From NCBI GenBank assembly GCA_023422005.1, contig JAEZSC010000135.1, forward strand, positions 1 to 10,125: a stretch of DNA of 10,125 nt, written 5' to 3'. Shown one piece after another: positions 1 through 5,655 of this stretch. Source of the DNA: Bacillota bacterium (lineage in GTDB: Bacteria; Bacillota; Clostridia; Christensenellales; UMGS416). Each line of letters starts with the position of its first letter. Position 1 is the stretch's first letter. The position numbers and the translations under genes are program-made. The notes under the pieces were generated by a model. It searched no databases. It had not been told where the DNA came from and saw only the letters and a list, made by a program, of their open reading frames with translations.

Positions 1-245
1 AACACCATGGCGATGTCACGATCCTTGGGGGCCACATCGTTCATCAGCTTGTCGCCAATGTAGAGCTCGCCATCGGAGATTTCCTCAAGACCGGCCACCA
101 TGCGCAGCGTCGTGGTCTTGCCGCAACCGGAAGGACCAACCAGCACGATGAATTCCTTGTCCTCGATATCAAGATTGAAATCGCTGACTGCCTGTACGCC
201 ACCTGCATAGATTTTGTAGACGTTCTTCAGGGAAACGTTTGCCAT
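1..245 (-). CDS. ABC transporter ATP-binding protein, MsmK/UgpC/MalK type (N-terminal part)
   Basis: This is the ATPase subunit of an ABC importer, probably for sugars or oligosaccharides. It would power uptake from the cytoplasmic face of the membrane by hydrolysing ATP. Only the first 81 codons are present; the gene runs off the left edge. The start MANVSLKNVYKIY followed by the Walker A motif GPSGCGKT at residues 37-44 and the segment TTLRMVAGLEEISDGELYIG matches the carbohydrate-uptake CUT1 ATPase family, which is usually about 360-380 residues long. The visible end, PKDRDIAMV, leads towards the Q-loop. The Walker B, signature and C-terminal regulatory parts lie outside the window. The start is supported by a near-perfect ribosome-binding site, TAAGGAGGT at 252-260, six bases from the ATG. 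In many Bacillota one such ATPase serves several sugar transporters. The substrate cannot be told from this fragment. Confidence 0.93.
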   Translation of the reverse strand, partial: MANVSLKNVYKIYAGGVQAVSDFNLDIEDKEFIVLVGPSGCGKTTTLRMVAGLEEISDGELYIGDKLMNDVAPKDRDIAMV

Positions 246-600
246 GCTTTTACCTCCTTAAGACCGGGTGCAATGGCGAGCACGCACGGCCAATCCTGTA
301 TATGATCATTATAATTAACAAACCGGTAAAATGCCATGTGGGACATGCACAAATTTTGAGCATATAAAACTATACGCTATGCACAATATGAATGTACATG
401 CAGGGCAGATTCAACAAATCAGCGCCCTGCGATGTACAACAGAATTTCGTTAGGATGGTCGCCGGCGACCCGCAATAGGTGCAGTTGAATTCCAACTGTT
501 TACGTCAATTATACAGCAGATGGTATCCGGTTGATAGGTAAAATACTATGATTAGTTGTAAGATTTCTGTAAAGACTTCCAGAATACGGAAAGGCGCTGT
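246..600 (-). promoter_or_regulatory. Long structured AT-rich leader/intergenic region upstream of the ABC ATPase gene
   Basis: This 355-bp gap separates the permease stop at 601 from the ATPase start at 245, with both genes on the minus strand. I see no credible gene in it. It is much more AT-rich than the flanking genes and holds several inverted repeats: CAGTTG-aattc-CAACTG at 482-498, the perfect 14-bp palindrome GGTCGCCGGCGACC at 457-470, a long hairpin at 393-438, and CATGT-ggg-ACATG at 335-347. A minus-strand TATAAT lies at 308-313, about 60 bp before the start codon, but no good -35 box is visible 15-18 bp upstream of it. An ACCGGT core palindrome lies next to it at 322-327. The region probably carries the ATPase promoter and its control sites. 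No uridine-rich terminator for the permease gene was found. Confidence 0.5.
393..438. repeat. Long inverted repeat (14-bp stem with one bulge)
   Basis: TGTACATGCAGGGC at 393-406 pairs with GCCCTGC-g-ATGTACA at 424-438, with one bulged base at 431. Inside the loop, GATT (408-411) can pair with AATC (417-420) around a five-base loop. The result is a long, nearly continuous stem. No T-run follows on either strand, so it is not a standard intrinsic terminator. It could be an operator or a structured element in a leader RNA; which one cannot be decided here. Confidence 0.6.
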
Positions 601-1758
601 TTAATTCCTCAACGCGTCGATCGGCTTCATTTTTGCCGCCCGGGAGGCCGGCGCCACGCCAAAGAGCAGGCCCACCGCCGCCGAGAAACCCACGCCGATC
701 AGCGGTGCGTAGGCCGGCATGATAAAGGGTACGCTGGCCAGGGCGCTGGCCCCCAGCGCCAGCAGCACGCCGCACAACAGCCCCAGCGCTCCGCCGCACA
801 GCGCCAGAATCACCGCCTCCAGCATGAAATGCAGCAGGATCTGGTTGTGGCGGGCGCCCAGCGCTTTGCGTATGCCAATCTCGCGTACCCGTTCGTTGAC
901 TGACATGAACATCATATTCATGATGCCGATGCCGCCCACGATGAGCGCCACCACCGCCACGCACAGGATGACCATCTTGAAAGTGCCCAGCACATTGTCG
1001 GCAACCTTGGCCTCGCCTTCCAACGTGACGATCTCCACGCCGCCGGTACGCGATTCCAGCAGCTTGCTGGCCTTTACCTTCATGCTCTTGAGCGCTGCCT
1101 GGGAGGGCACGGAAACCGATATCTGGTCCACCGTGGTGGCGGCGAACCACTTGTTGTAGGTCGTGATGGGCACATAAAGGCTGCCGTCCTCGTTCAGGGT
1201 GTTGCGCTTGGACACCACGCCGATAACGTCAGCCTGCAGGCCGTTAACCAGCACACGTTCGCCCAGAGGGTTGCGGCTGCCAAACAGGTTGCCGGCCAGC
1301 CGGGCTTCCAGCACAACCACGGCGCGGCTGTTGCTCTCCTCCCATTGCGTGAAAAAACGCCCGTCGTGGAACGTCGTGCTCTCCATCAGCGGCAGCTCGC
1401 TTTGGCAGCCGATGATTGTGGCATTGGCTCGCTGGGAACTGGCGCTCACCTCGGCGATGCGCTCCGAATGGGCATCCACCACGGCATTGTCCAGCCGCTG
1501 GGAGAGCCATTGCGCATCGTCCAGCTTAAAGCCGCGGGAGGCGTTTTTGTCGGGGTACAGCCACGCTCGGTTGATACCGATATCGTTGAACTCCATGCGC
1601 ACCCGCGCCTCACCGCCCTGGCCAATGCTGAGCACCGCCATAACCGCCGCCACGCCGAAGCTTACGCCCAGCACCGATAGCGCCGTGCGCAGCCTCGTGG
1701 CCCGCATGGACCGCAGCACGGCCAGCGCCGTATCCATCACGAACAGCGGCTTCATCAT
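601..1758 (-). CDS. MacB/FtsX-type ABC transporter permease without an ATPase domain
   Basis: This 385-residue membrane protein has the MacB-like layout. There is one N-terminal membrane helix (about 24-46), a large extracytoplasmic MacB periplasmic-core-type domain (about 47-260), then three C-terminal helices (about 262-285, 309-338 and 352-371) forming the FtsX domain. The cytoplasmic coupling segment NERVREIGIRKALGA (288-302) and the end PASRAAKMKPIDALR (370-384) are family hallmarks. These proteins do not pump through a channel. They couple ATP hydrolysis to movements of the extracytoplasmic domain, in export of peptides, lipoproteins or antibiotics. Two adjacent ATG codons open the frame (1758 and 1755). 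The first overlaps the stop of the upstream adaptor gene as ATGA, so translation is probably coupled. The ATPase domain present in true MacB is absent, and no separate ATPase gene adjoins. Substrate unknown. Confidence 0.9.
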   Translation of the reverse strand: MMKPLFVMDTALAVLRSMRATRLRTALSVLGVSFGVAAVMAVLSIGQGGEARVRMEFNDIGINRAWLYPDKNASRGFKLDDAQWLSQRLDNAVVDAHSERIAEVSASSQRANATIIGCQSELPLMESTTFHDGRFFTQWEESNSRAVVVLEARLAGNLFGSRNPLGERVLVNGLQADVIGVVSKRNTLNEDGSLYVPITTYNKWFAATTVDQISVSVPSQAALKSMKVKASKLLESRTGGVEIVTLEGEAKVADNVLGTFKMVILCVAVVALIVGGIGIMNMMFMSVNERVREIGIRKALGARHNQILLHFMLEAVILALCGGALGLLCGVLLALGASALASVPFIMPAYAPLIGVGFSAAVGLLFGVAPASRAAKMKPIDALRN

Positions 1759-2834
1759 CGGGCATACACCTTCTGGCGGTGCCGCAAGTCGCCGGGGTTC
1801 AGCGCCACCACATCGCCGGATTTTACGCCGGAGGTGATCTCCGCGCTGGTCTCATCCAGCTCGCCCACCTTCACGGCGGTCTTGTAGGCGCGGCTGCCGC
1901 GGATCACGAACACATACAGACCGGAGCTGTCCTGGGCCAGCGCCTCCAACGGCACGCTTATGGCGGTCTTGCGCCCGGTCACAATGCGCAGCTCCACCGT
2001 GGCGCCCAGACGCTGCAGCCCCGCGCCGGCCTGGGGCTGCACGGTGACGATGGCGGCTGTACGCGTGCCACTCTGGGTTGAGATGGTTTCGGAACGGGGT
2101 TTGAGCTCCGCAACCGTGCCGTTCACGGTGCGCTCGCCAAGGCAGCCGCCGTAAAGCTGCACCTCCATGCCCGCCGCCAGCATGGCGGCGTCCTGGTCGG
2201 CGAATACCGCCTGCACCCGTGCATTGTCCATGTCGGCCACCAGCGCCGCCACCGTGCCTGCCGCCACCAACTCACCGCCGCGCACATAGGTTTCCAGCAC
2301 TTCTCCGGCAATCACGGCTTTCACGCAGGCATTGTCCAACTGAGCCTGCGCCTGTTCCACCTGCAGCCGTGCCAGGTTGACCTGCTCAGGGCCCAGCGGG
2401 GCATCCTGGTCGGTCTGCACGGCGTTGAACTGGGCCAGGTCGCTGCCCACGGCCTGCGCTACCCATAGCGAGGATTGTTTTTGAGCGTGACTCAAGGCGT
2501 CATTCTGTTTCTGCCATGCCTTTTTCTGAGCGTTGAGCGTTTGTACGGCCTGCTCCAGCGCCAGCCGCAGCGCGGTGTCGTCCATCTGCAGCAGCACGTC
2601 TCCGGCCTGCACCCGCTGCCCCTGGGCGGCGTTCAAGGCCTTCACTCGGCCGTTGGCCGGCGACAGAATAGCCTGAGTGGGGGCGTCCACCGTACCGGAG
2701 CCCTCCAGAAATGTCGTAAACACATGGTTGGATACCACGGCGGTCTGCACAGTCTCCGCATTGTTAAAATACAAGCCTGCGGCGATTCCTATCGCACACA
2801 GTGCGACCACGGTGACGAGCAGCGTTTTCTTCAT
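1755..2834 (-). CDS. MacA/HlyD-family membrane-fusion adaptor subunit
   Basis: This 359-residue protein is the adaptor partner of the permease that follows. It has an N-terminal membrane anchor (residues 4-23, LLVTVVALCAIGIAAGLYF). The first half of a biotinyl-lipoyl-like domain follows (about 49-86, SPANGRVKALNAAQGQRVQAGDVLLQMDD). Next come an Ala/Gln-rich helical hairpin (about 87-170), the second lipoyl half (about 172-195), and a beta-barrel and membrane-proximal region ending near residue 359. This order is standard for MacA-like proteins. In Gram-positive bacteria they sit outside the membrane and assemble with a MacB-type permease. I chose the ATG at 2834 because GGAGG lies five bases upstream; an in-frame TTG at 2849 lies before that site and has no support. 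The stop codon overlaps the permease start by four bases (ATGA). The GGDEF gene ends 75 bp upstream with no evident terminator between, so some co-transcription is possible. Confidence 0.88.
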   Translation of the reverse strand: MKKTLLVTVVALCAIGIAAGLYFNNAETVQTAVVSNHVFTTFLEGSGTVDAPTQAILSPANGRVKALNAAQGQRVQAGDVLLQMDDTALRLALEQAVQTLNAQKKAWQKQNDALSHAQKQSSLWVAQAVGSDLAQFNAVQTDQDAPLGPEQVNLARLQVEQAQAQLDNACVKAVIAGEVLETYVRGGELVAAGTVAALVADMDNARVQAVFADQDAAMLAAGMEVQLYGGCLGERTVNGTVAELKPRSETISTQSGTRTAAIVTVQPQAGAGLQRLGATVELRIVTGRKTAISVPLEALAQDSSGLYVFVIRGSRAYKTAVKVGELDETSAEITSGVKSGDVVALNPGDLRHRQKVYAR

Positions 2835-2909
2835 GGATTCCTCCGGCAAAAGTGTCGCCCTTAGTTTTGCGGGGAGAAAACCGATTATGCAGCTTTATCA
2901 AGAACGGTC

Positions 2910-4124
2910 TTATTTGATTTTTTTCGTGTGGCGATGGGCCAGACGGAAACTCGTCATGGGCGCAAAAGGCTTGACATTTCGAACCGGCAGGACTTTGCTG
3001 AGCTTTTTGCTTTGCTTGCTTTCATACATGATGGTGTCAATATAGCGGATGAATTCCTCTCCGGTCATGCCGGAATCGGCATCGTAGACGGCGTATCCCA
3101 TGCTGAATTGCAATAGATAGGGCTGCTGCGTGCATTTGTTGTATTCTATAACGCTTTGATTGATGCGGTCCACCATTCTTTGCAGATCATCCTGAGAGGT
3201 GATATCCAGCACAATGATAAACTCATCGCCGCCGTATCGGGCGACAAAGTCGTTGACCCGTACGCACCGTTTGAGCAATTGCACGGCATCGGTCAATGCC
3301 TTATCGCCCATATCGTGCCCGTTGGCGTCGTTGATGGCTTTAAAGTCATCCAAATCCAGAAGGATGGCCGCAAAGCTGCGCTGGGTGGTGCTGGAGGAGA
3401 CCTTGCGTTTGAGGTAGTCTTCCAGCATTTTGCGGTTATAGATGCCGGTCAAGTGGTCCGTATGAATGCTGCGAGACTGGATGTTGATGAATACGATCAG
3501 CAAAGAAATTGCTAGTCCGTTGACCATCGTTGGCAACTGCTGGTTGCTCAACTGCAAACCGATGCAGATCACCAGAGGCATCGGAAAGAGCAATAAAGAC
3601 AGAAAGGAGCGTTTGTCCAGTTTGCGGCGGCCAATCAGCGTAATCGCAAACGTTATGGCCAGCATAATCAGCGTGATTGAAGCTGGAATAAAAAACAGCG
3701 GACCCCGGTGATAGATGTTTTGGCTGTCTATGAAATAGAACCATCCAAAGTGCTGGGAGAGGATCAATGCAATGGCATTGATCCCGAACGATGTCCAAAG
3801 CAGCGGGACAAGACGCCTTGTCTTTTGATCGTCCTGGTATATCTGGTTATAGACATATAGCATCCATAAGAACGGCACGAGGGGGTTGATGAGGTAGAGT
3901 AAAAAATTTCCGACTTGGTTGAGAACTGGGAAAAGCGGAGAGCGTACTCCGTCCAGACGGGCGCACATGTCGGCGGGAAGCAGGAACATCACGACCAACA
4001 GAAGCATGATAAACAGCCTGTTCTGTAACAATCGCCGGTCGATCAAGCGAATGGACGACACCAGAATGACGACCAGTATGAGGAGCGAATATGAATCCAG
4101 TGTAAGGATATGAGTCAATGGCAT
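2910..4124 (-). CDS. Seven-helix membrane GGDEF protein, probable diguanylate cyclase
   Basis: This 404-residue protein probably makes cyclic di-GMP from two GTP at the inner face of the membrane. The N-terminal half has about seven hydrophobic helices (roughly 12-28, 36-51, 73-95, 106-124, 143-165, 173-192 and 203-215), forming an integral membrane sensor region of unknown ligand. The GGDEF domain fills about 218-380. It begins with DHLTGIYNR (223-231), has the metal-binding LLDLDDFKAIND (255-266), and carries the intact active-site signature YGGDEF (297-302). An RVND at 289-292, five residues before GGDEF, fits the RxxD inhibitory site, so product feedback is expected. There is no EAL or HD-GYP domain. 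The ATG at 4124 has a GGAG about ten bases upstream, a modest ribosome-binding site. Activity is inferred from intact motifs. The last 25 or so residues are a basic tail. Confidence 0.9.
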   Translation of the reverse strand: MPLTHILTLDSYSLLILVVILVSSIRLIDRRLLQNRLFIMLLLVVMFLLPADMCARLDGVRSPLFPVLNQVGNFLLYLINPLVPFLWMLYVYNQIYQDDQKTRRLVPLLWTSFGINAIALILSQHFGWFYFIDSQNIYHRGPLFFIPASITLIMLAITFAITLIGRRKLDKRSFLSLLLFPMPLVICIGLQLSNQQLPTMVNGLAISLLIVFINIQSRSIHTDHLTGIYNRKMLEDYLKRKVSSSTTQRSFAAILLDLDDFKAINDANGHDMGDKALTDAVQLLKRCVRVNDFVARYGGDEFIIVLDITSQDDLQRMVDRINQSVIEYNKCTQQPYLLQFSMGYAVYDADSGMTGEEFIRYIDTIMYESKQSKKLSKVLPVRNVKPFAPMTSFRLAHRHTKKIK

Positions 4125-4170
4125 CGAATGCTAACTCCATTGGCAGAATGATTGTTCTGCTATCCTTCTA

Positions 4171-4188
4171 CATACCACATGTTGTATG
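4171..4188. promoter_or_regulatory. Operator-like near-perfect palindrome upstream of the GGDEF gene
   Basis: CATACCACATGTTGTATG is an 18-bp palindrome with 16 of 18 positions symmetric, centred about 55 bp before the GGDEF start. A second inverted repeat, GCAGAA-N6-TTCTGC at 4143-4160, lies between it and the gene. Symmetric sites of this size are typical dimer-binding operators. No regulator can be named. Confidence 0.35.
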
Positions 4189-4228
4189 CCACAAAACGGA
4201 TTAGCTTTAATATTCCGCTTCAATGAAC

Positions 4229-4248
4229 AGAAACCGATTGAGAAACCG
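4229..4248. repeat. Direct repeat AGAAACCG-N4-AGAAACCG
   Basis: Two identical octamers at 4229-4236 and 4241-4248 are spaced 12 bp start to start. They lie about 105-125 bp upstream of the GGDEF start. Tandem sites at about one helical turn are typical of OmpR-family or similar tandem-binding regulators. The role is not established. Confidence 0.4.
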
Positions 4249-4301
4249 TATGTTGACAGGCCGCTGCATGCTGGCAATGGATTACGCCTTTTGGCTGCGT
4301 T

Positions 4302-4334
4302 AAAAAGCTGCCGGTGGCTTGAGGCTCCCGGCAG
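4302..4334 (-). terminator. Rho-independent terminator of the Asp-loop protein gene
   Basis: On the minus strand CTGCCGG, a 13-base loop and CCGGCAG form a 7-bp GC-rich stem, followed by C and a run of five T (4306-4302). It lies 48 bases past the stop codon at 4382. It separates this transcript from the GGDEF gene downstream. Confidence 0.8.
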
Positions 4335-4381
4335 ACAATTTGTGATAAGGATAATAGAAAAGGATGATCCGCTGCTTTTGA

Positions 4382-5428
4382 CTACAATGTCAGATCAATG
4401 TGCTGCACGGTGCCTGCCGTGCCGTCTTCCCGAAGGAAGACACCGGTTGCGCGCACCGTGCCCAGCGTGGCGTTGGCGCCGTCTTTGAGGTCAAAATCCG
4501 CGCGCACATTGCCAAGGAAGATGGCGCCCACACCCTTATGGCCCAACGCAAACAGGGTCTTGTTGCCGGCTTCATCTACAGCCCAGATACGCAGCTTGTC
4601 GTAGATGGCGTCATTCTCGTCTATCCAGCCGTTGCCGTCGCCGTCATAAGCAGCCAGGTCCGCAAATCCGTTGCCGCTGTTGGGGCCGAAGAGCTCCGAT
4701 CCGTCGTTGATGGCGCCGTCGCCGTTTTTGTCCAGCGCCAGAAAGCCGCTGCCCTGGCCCACGAAGGCGATTTGGTCGGCCTGACCGTCAAGATCCAGAT
4801 CGAAACGGAAGTTGCGCTCCCCCAAGCTGGGCGCGCCGCCGGCGAAGTTGATGACCAGCGGATCGGCGGCCTGGGCTGTGCCGATCTGCAAATGCTGCTC
4901 TGTGTGGGACACGAACTCCCGGCTCATGTTCAGCTGCGTGTCGAAGGTGATCGTGCGGCCGTCGGCGGTCGTCACGACGCCCTGGGCGGCGAACTGCATG
5001 GACTGACGCTCCACGACCGTCTGGGAAAAATCATACTGCACCGAAAAGGTGGGCCGCACGGAGCCGTTGGCGGGGAGCTGCAGGCGGAGGACCGGCACAC
5101 TGCTGTCCTCCAGCGTCAGTTTTTCCGGGATTACGAATTTGAATTTCTTGCCGGTCAGTTGCTCCATCATGCGCTGCAGCAGCTCCAGCCGCTGCCGGTC
5201 GCGGTCGCTCAGTTCCAGCGTTATCGTGCTGTCGTCTTTGGGTTGTGCCTGCTGCGCCTGGGCTGCCACGGAGTTCAGCGACCGCAGCTGCGCCGAGATA
5301 TCGGCCCTGTCCTGCGTCAGGCGGACCAGTGGGAGCTGCCGGTTGATGTTCAGCGATTCCGTGCGTTGCACAGCGGTAAACTGATGGCTGGCCGCCTGCA
5401 TGGCGACCTGAGATGTTGCGATTTTCAT
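4382..5428 (-). CDS. Asp-rich calcium-binding-loop protein of unknown function
   Basis: I do not recognise a named function. The protein has 348 residues. Residues 1-60 are Gln/Ala-rich and polar with no signal peptide or membrane helix (start MKIATSQVAMQAASHQF). Residues 65-100 are a charged helical stretch, and 100-200 look beta-rich. The C-terminal part has three EF-hand/dockerin-like Asp-rich loops: DLDLDGQAD (210-218), DKNGDGAIND (233-242) and DGDGNGWIDEND (262-273), joined by GSELFGPNSGNGF. DxDxDG loops of this kind usually bind calcium. Similar loop blocks occur in uncharacterised bacterial proteins and beside FG-GAP/VCBS repeats. The ATG at 5428 has a perfect AGGAGG (5436-5441) seven bases upstream; an in-frame upstream ATG at 5503 would begin only about one base into the likely transcript. 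It is monocistronic, between a sigma-28-like promoter and a terminator. Confidence 0.8.
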   Translation of the reverse strand: MKIATSQVAMQAASHQFTAVQRTESLNINRQLPLVRLTQDRADISAQLRSLNSVAAQAQQAQPKDDSTITLELSDRDRQRLELLQRMMEQLTGKKFKFVIPEKLTLEDSSVPVLRLQLPANGSVRPTFSVQYDFSQTVVERQSMQFAAQGVVTTADGRTITFDTQLNMSREFVSHTEQHLQIGTAQAADPLVINFAGGAPSLGERNFRFDLDLDGQADQIAFVGQGSGFLALDKNGDGAINDGSELFGPNSGNGFADLAAYDGDGNGWIDENDAIYDKLRIWAVDEAGNKTLFALGHKGVGAIFLGNVRADFDLKDGANATLGTVRATGVFLREDGTAGTVQHIDLTL

Positions 5429-5508
5429 TTGTGAACCTCCTGTTCGCCGCAGCGCCCGGAGGCCGGCGTCCGTGCCGGTCTCCCGAATGGGAGGGTGCTG
5501 CAATGATT
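5429..5508 (-). other. Leader (5' untranslated region) with two GC-rich hairpins
   Basis: Between the putative promoter and the start codon at 5428 lie two tandem inverted repeats: CTCCC-gaat-GGGAG at 5480-5493 and CCGGC-N6-GCCGG at 5463-5478. Together they occupy most of the roughly 75-base leader just upstream of the ribosome-binding site. They could stabilise the messenger RNA or modulate translation. No known riboswitch pattern was recognised. Confidence 0.45.
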
Positions 5509-5535
5509 ATATCGGAAGGTGCAACGCGTTCCTTA
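5509..5535 (-). promoter_or_regulatory. Sigma-28/sigma-D-like promoter
   Basis: The minus strand reads TAAG, 15 bases, TCCGATAT. The Bacillus sigma-D consensus is TAAA-N15-GCCGATAT and the FliA consensus is TAAA-N15-GCCGATAA. This is 11 of 12 matches to the Bacillus form at the exact spacing. Transcription would start near 5502, about 75 bases before the ATG at 5428. The overlapping TATAAT (5506-5511) could serve as a sigma-A -10 box, but the sequence 17 bp upstream of it (AAGGAA) is a poor -35 box. Confidence 0.6.
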
Positions 5536-5580
5536 ATGCTTTGACATACGTTTTTGTACATCAACGGCGTTTCCCGATGC

Positions 5581-5611
5581 TAAAAGAAAACCCCCGGCTT
5601 TGGGCCGGGGG
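5581..5611 (-). terminator. Rho-independent terminator of the regulator-kinase-HtrA cluster
   Basis: On the minus strand CCCCCGGC, a five-base loop and GCCGGGGG form an 8-bp GC stem (5591-5611), followed by TTTTCTTTTA. It lies 45 bases after the HtrA stop codon. This is the strongest terminator in the window. Confidence 0.93.
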
Positions 5612-5655
5612 CGGGCTTGTGGTTCGGTAAGAGATGTTGGAGCTATGATTGGTGC

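Noticed and set aside
457..470. Perfect palindrome GGTCGCCGGCGACC as a terminator for the permease gene
   Set aside because: It has no loop and no T-run on either strand, and it lies over 130 bases past the stop codon. An operator or chance palindrome is more likely.
509..1150. 213-codon minus-strand open frame overlapping the permease gene
   Set aside because: It is an Arg/Gly-rich out-of-frame reading of the MacB-like permease and continues into the AT-rich gap without any domain.
4253..4258. TTGACA on the plus strand as a promoter -35 box
   Set aside because: No -10 box lies 16-18 bp downstream and no plus-strand gene follows.
4186..4488. 100-codon plus-strand open frame in the gap after the Asp-loop gene
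   Set aside because: There is no ribosome-binding site before its ATG, it crosses the terminator at 4302-4334, and it runs antisense into the neighbouring gene.
4400..5434. 344-codon plus-strand open frame opposite the Asp-loop protein gene
   Set aside because: It lies wholly antisense to a gene with a perfect ribosome-binding site and recognisable Asp loops. Its protein has no domain and the His/Val/Gly-rich makeup typical of a shadow frame in GC-rich DNA.
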